The notes beneath the pieces were generated by a model. The model searched no databases, was not told the DNA's origin, and was given only the letters and a program-made list of their open reading frames with translations. DNA of 64,000 nt from positions 186,001 to 250,000 of the forward strand of contig NZ_VAUV01000005.1 in assembly GCF_005780165.1 (NCBI RefSeq). The letters are read 5' to 3'. Below, piece by piece: positions 42,801 to 48,955 of this stretch (the first letter of the stretch is position 1; every line of letters starts with the position of its first letter). This stretch comes from Phragmitibacter flavus. GTDB taxonomy: Bacteria > Verrucomicrobiota > Verrucomicrobiia > Verrucomicrobiales > Verrucomicrobiaceae. Position numbers and translations under genes: made by a program.

Positions 42801-43015
42801 CGGGACGTGAGGGGGAGGATGCTGAGGTGCGGGTGGTTTATGCGACTTTGGAGAAACTACGCGAGCAGTTTGCGGGTGCGCCACAGGATGCGGAGGCGTT
42901 TTTGAAGGTGGGGAGTTCGCCGCAGGATGAGTCGATTTCGAAGCCCGAACTGGCGGCAATGATGGGGGTGGCGAGCATGCTGTTGAACTTGGACGAAACC
43001 ATTACCAATAACTGA
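39896..43015 (+). CDS. PSCyt1-DUF1549-LamG-DUF1553 cytochrome-like protein
   Basis: 1039 residues. A signal peptide (about 1-24) precedes a planctomycete cytochrome C domain with one heme motif, Cys41-x-x-Cys44-His45 (ENCFYCHGQDP). DUF1549 (PSCyt2) spans about 140-360, with FGERMAIDWLDAARYADSHG and TMECSRCHDHKYDAVTQKDY, a second CxxCH. A LamG/concanavalin-like insert lies at about 435-620. DUF1553 (PSD1) spans about 700-985, with ARVVVNRFWAQLFGVGIVKT and FCSVRRSRTNTPLQALLLWN. These large periplasmic proteins are typical of Planctomycetota and Verrucomicrobiota and are always paired with DUF1501 proteins. Polysaccharide or sulfated-glycan degradation has been proposed; the reaction is unknown. 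Confidence 0.92.
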   Translation: MIFRLVIVTTLPCMLLGGVSPLRAGGIEFNRDVRPILSENCFYCHGQDPKTREADLRLDEHEGATRDLGGYAAIVPGKPEESEILKRMMAHDKADLMPPPESNRKVSTEQLEVVKQWIAEGAHYEKHWAYLTPKRAELPEVGKDDWSRHNLDRWVLARLEKEGLAPSKEASPSTWLRRVSLDLTGLPVEPRELEAFEEQVRQHGEGAYEEAVNRLLDSPHFGERMAIDWLDAARYADSHGFNNDGLRTMWRWRDWVIDAFNANLPYDQFITEQLAGDLLPKPTLEQRIATGFSRNHVINSEGGIIDEEYRVEYVADRVRTTSTAWLGLTMECSRCHDHKYDAVTQKDYFQLFAFFNSVPEHGEDGRIANAVPQIPAPTKLQQTLMTKQQAELAKLDAALAPMLADQMDDEERLSRIAEEAARVKETLKMVVLLPDGVDGVVGNGMVLKAEVPAPRIAAKALDFKSESGLSLSFWLKPDAANGRDVPLLSALDYSGSPAASGYGRGQELRLIDGELEWRASSRLPVYAMVVRTEGASIKPGVWRQVVVSIAHGIKAEKVRIFVDGLELPMVVRYDGLPAPIDNREFLVGADNGKEGARWVGELDELGVIAKPLGGDEVMQLFLANALPLAGKFAAEEWAKGWRHRALLSDDELTKALVARRKAVWEAHLATRRGLPNSMVMVELPEPRPTFVLDRGMYDAPTERVEPGVPEGLITPWPEGAPRNRLGLAKWFTQPRHPLTARVVVNRFWAQLFGVGIVKTLEDFGSQSEWPSHPELLDLLARDFVDGGWDVKGLFKAMVLSSTYRQSSEVKAELVARDPENRLLARGPRVRLPAEVIRDQALAVSGLLVPKIGGPSVYPYQPDKLYDGVVVGTAYPGSRWEQGTGEDLYRRSLYTFWKRTVTHPAMLTLDAPDREFCSVRRSRTNTPLQALLLWNEPGYLEAARHLAGRMIKEGGVDDQARLRFGFQLVTGREGEDAEVRVVYATLEKLREQFAGAPQDAEAFLKVGSSPQDESISKPELAAMMGVASMLLNLDETITNN

Positions 43016-43026
43016 TTTTATTTTTT

Positions 43027-44469
43027 ATGTCCTGTCATCGATATCAACATGTAAGCAATCGCCGGGACTTTCTGGCGAGGTCGGGTCTTGGATTGGGATC
43101 AGCGGCGCTGGCGCATTTGTTTTCTGCGGACGCGGGGGCGGCCGAGAAGGAGGCGGCGCTGGCGCAGTTGACGCATTTTGCTCCGAAGGCGAAGCGGGTG
43201 ATTTGTTTGTTTCAATCGGGTGGGCCGTCGCACCTTGAGTTGTTTGATGACAAGCCGGTGTTAAGGCAGCGGTTTGATGAGGATTTGCCGGAGTCGATCA
43301 GTCGCGGACAGCGGATCACGGGCATGGTGGCATCGCAGAAGCGTTTTGCGGTGCAGCCGAGCCGGTGGAATTACCAACCGGGTGGGAAGTCGGGCACGAT
43401 GATCAGCGATCTGATGCCGCATACGCGCGCGATTTCGGATGAGATTTGTTTGATTCGGTCCATGCATACGGAGGCGATCAATCATGATCCGGCGATCACC
43501 TTTTTTCAGACGGGGAGTCAGTTGCCGGGGAGGCCGAGCATGGGGGCGTGGACGGATTATGGATTGGGGAGATTGAATGAGAATTTGCCGTCGTTTGTGG
43601 TGCTGATTTCGGTGAATAAACAGAACTCAGGTCAGGGTTTGCTGGCGCGGTTGTGGGGCAGTGGATTTTTGCCGAGCGGACATCAGGGCGTTCAGTTTCG
43701 CAGTGCGGGAGAGCCGGTGTTGTATTTGAATGATCCGCAGGGGATCGATCGTGGCCGGCGGCGGATGATGCTGGATGGCATTGCGGAGTTGAACCAGCAG
43801 AGTTTTGCGAGGAGAGGCGATCCGGAGATTGAGACTCGGATCACACAGGCCGAGATGGCTTATCGGATGCAGAGCAGTGTGCCGGAGTTGATGGATCTAA
43901 AGGGAGAACCGGAGCATGTGCTCAACAGTTATGGGCCTGATGTGACGGAGCCGGGAAGTTTTGCGCGGAATTGTCTGCTGGCGCGTCGCATGGCGGAGCG
44001 GGGAGTGCGGTTCATCCAGCTTTATCATCGGGACTGGGATCATCATGGAGGGATTCAGGATCGCTTGCCGCAGATGGCCTTGGATACGGATCAGCCGAGT
44101 GCGGCGCTGGTAAGGGACTTGAAGCAGCGCGGATTGTTGGAAGATACGCTGGTGATTTGGGGGGGGGAGTTTGGCCGGACGCCTTATGCGCAGGGTGGGG
44201 CGAATCTAGAAAAGTATGGTCGCGATCACCATGGCAAGGCGTTTTCGATCTGGATGGCCGGTGGTGGGATCAAGGGCGGGATGAGCTACGGGGCGACGGA
44301 TGATTTTGGTTTTAACGTGGAGCAGAACCCGGTGCATATTCATGATTTGCAGGCCACCATTTTGCATTGCCTGGGCATGGATCACACCAAGCTGACTTAT
44401 CGTTTTCAGGGCCGTCAGTTCAGGCTGACGGACGTGCATGGGCACGTGGTGAAAGGGATTTTGAGCTAG
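43027..44469 (+). CDS. DUF1501 protein with Tat-type signal
   Basis: 480 residues. The twin-arginine signal NRRDFLARSGLGLGSAALAH is at about 11-30. The sulfatase/phosphatase-like DUF1501 fold follows, with AKRVICLFQSGGPSHLELFD, HDPAITFFQTGSQ and RFIQLYHRDWDHHGGI. Further on are LVIWGGEFGRTPYAQ and DHHGKAFSIWMAGGGIKGG, the likely metal ligands. It starts 11 bases after its PSCyt partner, so the two form an operon and are presumed to act together in the periplasm. Its stop codon TAG and that of the convergent PEP-CTERM gene use the same CTAG. Confidence 0.93.
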   Translation: MSCHRYQHVSNRRDFLARSGLGLGSAALAHLFSADAGAAEKEAALAQLTHFAPKAKRVICLFQSGGPSHLELFDDKPVLRQRFDEDLPESISRGQRITGMVASQKRFAVQPSRWNYQPGGKSGTMISDLMPHTRAISDEICLIRSMHTEAINHDPAITFFQTGSQLPGRPSMGAWTDYGLGRLNENLPSFVVLISVNKQNSGQGLLARLWGSGFLPSGHQGVQFRSAGEPVLYLNDPQGIDRGRRRMMLDGIAELNQQSFARRGDPEIETRITQAEMAYRMQSSVPELMDLKGEPEHVLNSYGPDVTEPGSFARNCLLARRMAERGVRFIQLYHRDWDHHGGIQDRLPQMALDTDQPSAALVRDLKQRGLLEDTLVIWGGEFGRTPYAQGGANLEKYGRDHHGKAFSIWMAGGGIKGGMSYGATDDFGFNVEQNPVHIHDLQATILHCLGMDHTKLTYRFQGRQFRLTDVHGHVVKGILS

Positions 44470-45455
44470 GCGAGTTTGTGGTCGCGAGCCCGCTGGCGAC
44501 GCAGCAAGCATGACGTGGCCCCGATGATGAGGAGGCTGGCGGTCATGGGTTCTGGAATGGCGCGGAGAAATTGATCGGTGGTGAGAATGCTGTTGCTGAA
44601 TCGCACTTCGTCCATCCAGCCGTCGAAGGCACGACCGCCGCCCGCGTTGCCAAGGAAGAATGCTCCGCCATTGTAGACGAGGTCTTGCACTCCGACGGCG
44701 CTGATTTGCCCTGAACCAGCCAAAGCATAGTCCTTGTAGAAAGTGAAGGTGTTGGTGGAGTCGTCGAAGGTGATCGCGACATGGTGCCATTCGCCATCTC
44801 CAAACAGGCCGTTGGAGTTGCTGCCGATGTTCTGGTTGAAGCCATCGCCTGAAGTATTGGCGAGCACCTGGTGATCCACCCGGAGGCGAAGCTGTGAGTC
44901 GATGGATTCAACATTGGGGGCAGCATTGCCGACGTTGTTGGTGTCAAGCAGCCAAGTGGGTCCACCGTTGCGCTCTTTGCCGGCGAGAGAGGCGAACTGG
45001 ACATTGTCTTCAACGCGGACAAACATTTCCAAGGTGAAGCTGAAAGGGGTGGTGCTGTCCACCGGTTCGAAAAGGGGGCTGGTAACGGCGATGCGTCCGC
45101 CACGCCCTGTGTTGTAGACGGGTGTGGCATCGTTTACACCGGCGTTTTCGAATTTGACCGACGTCGTATTGTTCGAATTGATGACGGGTCCGTTCAAGCC
45201 GTCGAGAATAGTCAGTCCAGGCGTGGAACTGTTGTATTGTGGAAGAACGGCTCCAGTGCCTGAGGAACTGCCAGTCCCGGTGAGGTTGTTTCCACTAGAA
45301 TCGGTGACGGAGGTGGCATTGCTGCCTGCAGTCCCACCAAATTGATAATACAAAACCGTGGCCGCCTGGGTCGTTGGAACTAGAAGCAGGCCGATGAGAG
45401 TCGAGCAAAAAGCTGCAATTCGGCTTGTGTTAAAAGTGATTGGAAACGGTTTCAT
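44466..45455 (-). CDS. LamG-domain PEP-CTERM surface protein
   Basis: 329 residues from the ATG at 45455 (MKPFPITFN). A signal peptide (to about residue 32, VPTTQA) leads into a LamG/concanavalin domain at about 105-290, with FSFTLEMFVRVEDNVQFASL, GDGEWHHVAITFDDSTNTFT and FDGWMDEVRFSN. The C-terminal sorting signal is AIPEPMTASLLIIGATSCLL followed by RRQRAR. PEP-CTERM tags are processed by exosortase, so the protein is probably released or attached to the cell surface or matrix. It converges with the DUF1501 gene, with overlapping stops at CTAG. Confidence 0.88.
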   Translation of the reverse strand: MKPFPITFNTSRIAAFCSTLIGLLLVPTTQAATVLYYQFGGTAGSNATSVTDSSGNNLTGTGSSSGTGAVLPQYNSSTPGLTILDGLNGPVINSNNTTSVKFENAGVNDATPVYNTGRGGRIAVTSPLFEPVDSTTPFSFTLEMFVRVEDNVQFASLAGKERNGGPTWLLDTNNVGNAAPNVESIDSQLRLRVDHQVLANTSGDGFNQNIGSNSNGLFGDGEWHHVAITFDDSTNTFTFYKDYALAGSGQISAVGVQDLVYNGGAFFLGNAGGGRAFDGWMDEVRFSNSILTTDQFLRAIPEPMTASLLIIGATSCLLRRQRARDHKLA

Positions 45456-45557
45456 GGTTTGCGCGGGTTGGCGGACCAAAGTAGCCCCAAGGAGAGCATG
45501 CGGCAATACGTTGTAATGACGCAACAAAAAAATGATGAGTCGGGGGTGAAGGACTGT

Positions 45558-45595
45558 TCCGATCGATGAGGATCGGACATTTCTGCGTTACGCAG
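45558..45595. repeat. two short hairpins upstream of the PEP-CTERM gene
   Basis: tccgatc-gatgag-gatcgga at 45558-45577 and ctgcg-tta-cgcag at 45583-45595. Their size and style match the hairpin words found at 12600, 50931 and 52320. They lie between the PEP-CTERM gene start and the stop of the small gene at 45659, and could end transcription of the latter. Confidence 0.55.
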
Positions 45596-45658
45596 GCAAA
45601 CCGGGAAGAAGTGATCGCGAAATCATCAGGAGCGCTTTTTTTCTGCTCCTTTAGGGGA

Positions 45659-45919
45659 TCATTCGGTCCGCGCGGACGCAAGAAAAGTGTCCATCAACTC
45701 TTGGAGTCGTTCCTGACTGAGGCTTGTTTCTACTTCGATCTGGACAACTTGAAGGCCGTCAGGCCCGCTTTTTTCGGGTTCTTCAGGTGGGCGCCATGGG
45801 GTGACGTCGTTTTGTTTCAGATAGTCGAGAAATGCTTGAGCGACACTTTTCTCGGCATGAAAGGTCGTGACCGTCTGCTCGTGGGTGGGTGGGATAAGGA
45901 TGATGCTTTTTCGTTGCAT
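45659..45919 (-). CDS. small protein of unknown function
   Basis: 86 residues from the ATG at 45919 (MQRKSIILIPPTHEQ). The upstream in-frame region to 46126 is rejected because it overlaps the next gene with unprotein-like residues. It contains a helical VAQAFLDYLKQNDVTPW followed by an acidic PPEEPEKSGPDG turn and a second strand-helix unit. The family is not recognised. It lies 13 bases after the 138-residue gene on the same strand, so the two are probably expressed together and may interact. Confidence 0.65.
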   Translation of the reverse strand: MQRKSIILIPPTHEQTVTTFHAEKSVAQAFLDYLKQNDVTPWRPPEEPEKSGPDGLQVVQIEVETSLSQERLQELMDTFLASARTE

Positions 45920-45932
45920 GGATCTATTGGAT

Positions 45933-46349
45933 TCAGAGATTTTCGGGCAGGACTTTATACCACTCGGGATGACCGGTGATGATGAAGTAGGTGATGGGGC
46001 TTGAGACGTGGGTGACGACTTGTTCCTGAATTTGGGTGTGTGCCCAGCGGGCGCGATTTTCGGTGGTGTCTTCAGACTCAATATGGTGAGCCCAGCGCTG
46101 GAATTTTTCGGGATTAAAAAACACATAGGTCGATGTCACCTCGCGGCTGATGGCGTATTGCTGGCACTGATCGAGAATTTGAAAATAGTCGTCCAGACTG
46201 AGAGGTTCAGGGCCGCTGGATACGTCCTCGGGAAAATGCAATTCCGACTCGTAGCGGAGAAACAACATTTCCGCAGGGGATTCGTTCGAGTTGTCGAGAT
46301 AGTGATCGAATGATCGTTTGAAGTCGGCGAATAAAGCAGAATCAGACAT
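45933..46349 (-). CDS. protein of unknown function
   Basis: 138 residues, acidic, with no signal peptide or membrane segment. Visible features are FKRSFDHYLDNSNESPAEML at the N-terminus, LSLDDYFQILDQCQQYAISR in the middle and SSPITYFIITGHPEWYKVLP at the end. The family is not recognised. It precedes the 86-residue gene by 13 bases. Codon use appears less G+C-rich than the neighbours, which hints at more recent acquisition. Confidence 0.65.
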   Translation of the reverse strand: MSDSALFADFKRSFDHYLDNSNESPAEMLFLRYESELHFPEDVSSGPEPLSLDDYFQILDQCQQYAISREVTSTYVFFNPEKFQRWAHHIESEDTTENRARWAHTQIQEQVVTHVSSPITYFIITGHPEWYKVLPENL

Positions 46350-46432
46350 GGCTCAGGAAAGCGGTTGTTAATTGCTTCGAGCGTCGTTGGCCAGTTGGCC
46401 CTCCAGTTGTCGGATTTATTGGCTGGCAGCGG

Positions 46433-46747
46433 TCACGGCAAAACGACTACGTGGCCGTCTTTGAAGTCGAGACAGCGTTCGCGAAGTCCTTGGGACACGG
46501 GTTTGGGGATGTAGACGGGAACGCGGCCGATTAGATGTCGGCGATATTCGGGGGAGGCTTCGAGCGGGGTCCAGGTGAGCTGCCACCAGGCTTTGCCTTT
46601 TTGCGGTCCGGTGAGGCAGCGGACGTAGTCGAAGGTGAGGATTTGCTGGGGGTTGTCTTCGAATTGTTCGGCGTGGACGGACTCCAAATAACGCTGGAAG
46701 GCATCCGTGTAGATGATGCCGCAGGTCAGTTTGGAAAGGGGGCTCAA
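46433..46747 (-). CDS. protein of unknown function (TTG start)
   Basis: 104 residues. The only sensible start is TTG at 46747 (MSPLSKLTCGIIYTDAFQRY), directly after a heptamer array. The sequence is protein-like throughout, with QQILTFDYVRCLTGPQKGKA and WWQLTWTPLEASPEYRRHLI, then VPVYIPKPVSQGLRERC. The family is not recognised. It follows gdh by 33 bases and so is likely to be on the same transcript. Confidence 0.6.
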   Translation of the reverse strand: MSPLSKLTCGIIYTDAFQRYLESVHAEQFEDNPQQILTFDYVRCLTGPQKGKAWWQLTWTPLEASPEYRRHLIGRVPVYIPKPVSQGLRERCLDFKDGHVVVLP

Positions 46748-46782
46748 AAGGATGAAGGAGGAGGGATGAAGGATGAAGGTTT
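46748..46782. repeat. heptamer tandem array after gdh
   Basis: Units AAGGATG, AAGGAGG, AGGGATG, AAGGATG and AAGGTTT have an exact 7-base period. They span the whole gap between the gdh stop (46781) and the TTG start at 46747. The sense strand reads CTTCATC. Confidence 0.85.
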
Positions 46783-48037
46783 AAGGGAAGAGTCCACGTT
46801 GTTTTTTGGCGTCGGCGACGCGTTTGATGCCGATGCTGAGGGCGGCGGTGCGCATGGTGAGCTTTTTGTCTCGGGCGGTGTGGACCGTTTGTTTGAAGGC
46901 GGTTTCTAGGATGCGGTAAAGCTTGCCCATGACCTCGGCTTCGTCCCAGAAGAACGATTGAAGATCCTGGACCCATTCGAAATAACTGACCACGACGCCA
47001 CCGGCGTTGCAGAGAATGTCGGGAATGACGAAGATCTCAGGACGCTGGGCGATGATGGCGTCGGCTTCAGGGGTGGTGGGGCCGTTGGCGGCTTCAGCGA
47101 GGATACGGCACTGGATCCTGGCGGCGTTGTCCTTGGTGATCTGTCGTTCGAGGGCGGCAGGGACGAGGATGTCGCATGGGATGAGCAGCAGTTCTTCGTT
47201 GGTGATGGGTTCGGCTTCAGGAAATCCAACGACGGTGCGATTTTTGGTGACGTGGGCATCGAGAAGGTTGAGGTCGAGCCCTTTGGCGTTGTAGATGCCG
47301 CCGAAGGCGTCGCTGACGGCAATGATTTTGGTGCCGAAGCGGGCGATGGAACCGGCGGCGACGGAGCCGACGTTGCCAAATCCCTGGATGACGGCGGTGG
47401 TGTTTTCGGGAGCGAGCTTGATGTGCTCCATGGCGCGTCCGACGAGGAATCCGACGCCGCGTCCGGTGGATTCGCGTCGTCCCAACGAACCGCCGAGGTT
47501 GACGGGTTTGCCGGTGACGACACCGGGGACGGAGTAGCCGCTGTGGGTGGAGTAGGTGTCCATCATCCACGCCATGGTTTGTTCGTTGGTGCCCATGTCG
47601 GGGGCGGGGATGTCGATTTGCGGTCCGATAAAACCGATGATTTCCTGAGTGAAGCGTCGGGTGAGGCGTTCGAGTTCCTGGATGGACATTTTGCCGGGAT
47701 CGCAGGTGACGCCACCTTTGGCACCGCCGTAGGGGAGGCCGGTGAGGGCACATTTCCAGCTCATCCACATGGCGAGGGCGGCGACTTCGCCGAGGGCGAC
47801 GTCGGGATGGTAGCGCATGCCGCCTTTGGTGGGTCCGAGGGAGAGGTGATGCTGGACGCGGAAGCCGGTGAAGACCTGGGTGCTTCCGTCATCCATGTTG
47901 ACGGGAACGGCAACGGTGATGGCGCGTTTGGGGTATTTGACGCGTTCGCGTTCGCGTTGTCCGATTTCGAGGAGGTCGGCGACTTCGTCAAACTGGGCAC
48001 AGGCCATGTCGAAAATGGGGTGTTTGTAGATGTCCAT
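46781..48037 (-). CDS. gdhA: Glu/Leu/Phe/Val dehydrogenase family, probable glutamate dehydrogenase
   Basis: 418 residues, the length of hexameric NAD(P)-glutamate dehydrogenases. The catalytic Lys motif is LPYGGAKGGVTCDPGKMS, with the preceding GPTKGGMRYHPDV and the active-site Asp in DIPAPDMGTNEQTMAWM. The Rossmann loop is VIQGFGNVGSVAA. It interconverts glutamate and 2-oxoglutarate plus ammonia; cofactor choice is not decided here. A heptamer array lies upstream and overlaps the T-run of the sod terminator. Confidence 0.92.
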   Translation of the reverse strand: MDIYKHPIFDMACAQFDEVADLLEIGQRERERVKYPKRAITVAVPVNMDDGSTQVFTGFRVQHHLSLGPTKGGMRYHPDVALGEVAALAMWMSWKCALTGLPYGGAKGGVTCDPGKMSIQELERLTRRFTQEIIGFIGPQIDIPAPDMGTNEQTMAWMMDTYSTHSGYSVPGVVTGKPVNLGGSLGRRESTGRGVGFLVGRAMEHIKLAPENTTAVIQGFGNVGSVAAGSIARFGTKIIAVSDAFGGIYNAKGLDLNLLDAHVTKNRTVVGFPEAEPITNEELLLIPCDILVPAALERQITKDNAARIQCRILAEAANGPTTPEADAIIAQRPEIFVIPDILCNAGGVVVSYFEWVQDLQSFFWDEAEVMGKLYRILETAFKQTVHTARDKKLTMRTAALSIGIKRVADAKKQRGLFP

Positions 48038-48049
48038 GGGAGGAGGGAT

Positions 48050-48084
48050 AAGTGAAAAGGGGAAAGTGAAAAGTAAAAAGGCGC
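48050..48084. repeat. heptamer tandem array upstream of gdhA
   Basis: Units AAGTGAA, AAGGGGA, AAGTGAA, AAGTAAA and AAGGCGC keep a 7-base period. The pyrimidine-rich sense strand also supplies the T-tract of the sod terminator. Confidence 0.75.
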
Positions 48085-48106
48085 GACTCTGAGGGAGCCG
48101 CGCCTT
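48071..48106 (-). terminator. intrinsic terminator after the superoxide dismutase gene
   Basis: On the minus strand the perfect 8-bp stem AAGGCGCG / CGCGCCTT, around a 13-base loop, runs directly into TTTTACTTTTC. The T-rich part is the first unit of the gdhA heptamer array. Confidence 0.8.
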
Positions 48107-48133
48107 GGGAAGGGGTTACGCTGTTGAGGCGTT

Positions 48134-48736
48134 TTAGACGGCGAAGCGGGTGGCGACGGCGTCCCAGTCGACGACGTTCCAGAAGGCGGCGATGTAGTCG
48201 GGGCGCTTGTTCTGGTATTTGAGGTAGTAGGCGTGCTCCCAAACGTCAAGGCCAAGGAGAGGGATGCCGGTGCTGTCCATCAACGGGTTGTCCTGGTTGG
48301 GGGTGCTGGTGATGGCGAGTTTGCCGTCTTTTTTGACGAGCCATGCCCAACCGGAACCGAAGCGGGTGGTGGCGGCTTTGGCGAAAGCTTCTTTGAAGGC
48401 GTCGAAGCTACCGAAGGCTTCATCAATGGCTTTGGCGAGGTCGCCGGATGGTGCGCCGCCCTTGGAGGAAAGGCTGTTCCAGAAGAAGGTGTGGTTCCAG
48501 TGACCACCGCCGTTGTTGCGAACGGCGGTGCGGATGTCGTCAGGGACTTTGCTGAGGTTGGCGCAGAGCTCGTCGATGGTCATCGCTTCGAGATCGGCCT
48601 TGTCTTTGATGGCGTTGTTGAGGTTGGTGACGTAGGCGTTGTGATGCTTGTCATGATGGATTTCCATCGTCTGAGCGTCGATGTGGGGCTCAAGCGCGTC
48701 GTTGGCGTAGGGAAGTGGGGCTAATGTGAAGGCCAT
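48134..48736 (-). CDS. superoxide dismutase (Fe/Mn family)
   Basis: 200 residues from the ATG at 48736 ([20 protein letters not shown]). Metal ligands are a His in [13 protein letters not shown], a His in [11 protein letters not shown], and Asp and His in [20 protein letters not shown]. The C-terminus contains [10 protein letters not shown]. It dismutes superoxide in the cytoplasm; no signal peptide is seen. The metal preference cannot be settled, though TPNQDNPLM resembles Mn forms. The 11-codon in-frame extension upstream is rejected as unlike the family. Confidence 0.94.
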   Translation of the reverse strand: MAFTLAPLPYANDALEPHIDAQTMEIHHDKHHNAYVTNLNNAIKDKADLEAMTIDELCANLSKVPDDIRTAVRNNGGGHWNHTFFWNSLSSKGGAPSGDLAKAIDEAFGSFDAFKEAFAKAATTRFGSGWAWLVKKDGKLAITSTPNQDNPLMDSTGIPLLGLDVWEHAYYLKYQNKRPDYIAAFWNVVDWDAVATRFAV

Positions 48737-48955
48737 GGTATTTTGTTGGTTGGGTTCGTGATTTGGCAAGGAAGATTCGTATGCGCCCTCGGGTTTGGAT
48801 GCGCGTTAAAATCGTAGCGTCATGGGACGGCTCGGCAAGGACAACGTGAAGAATAAAATTGGTGCAAGTCGGGCTCGTCGGGAATCAGTCATCTTTTGGG
48901 CTGACAGGCGGGGTTTTGTGGGCATGTTGCTGGCCCTCCGATTCCGAAATTTTTT

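Noticed and set aside
46958-48055. 365-codon open frame antisense to gdhA
   Set aside because: Gly/Asp/Val-rich shadow of a G+C-rich gene; the opposite strand encodes a clear glutamate dehydrogenase.
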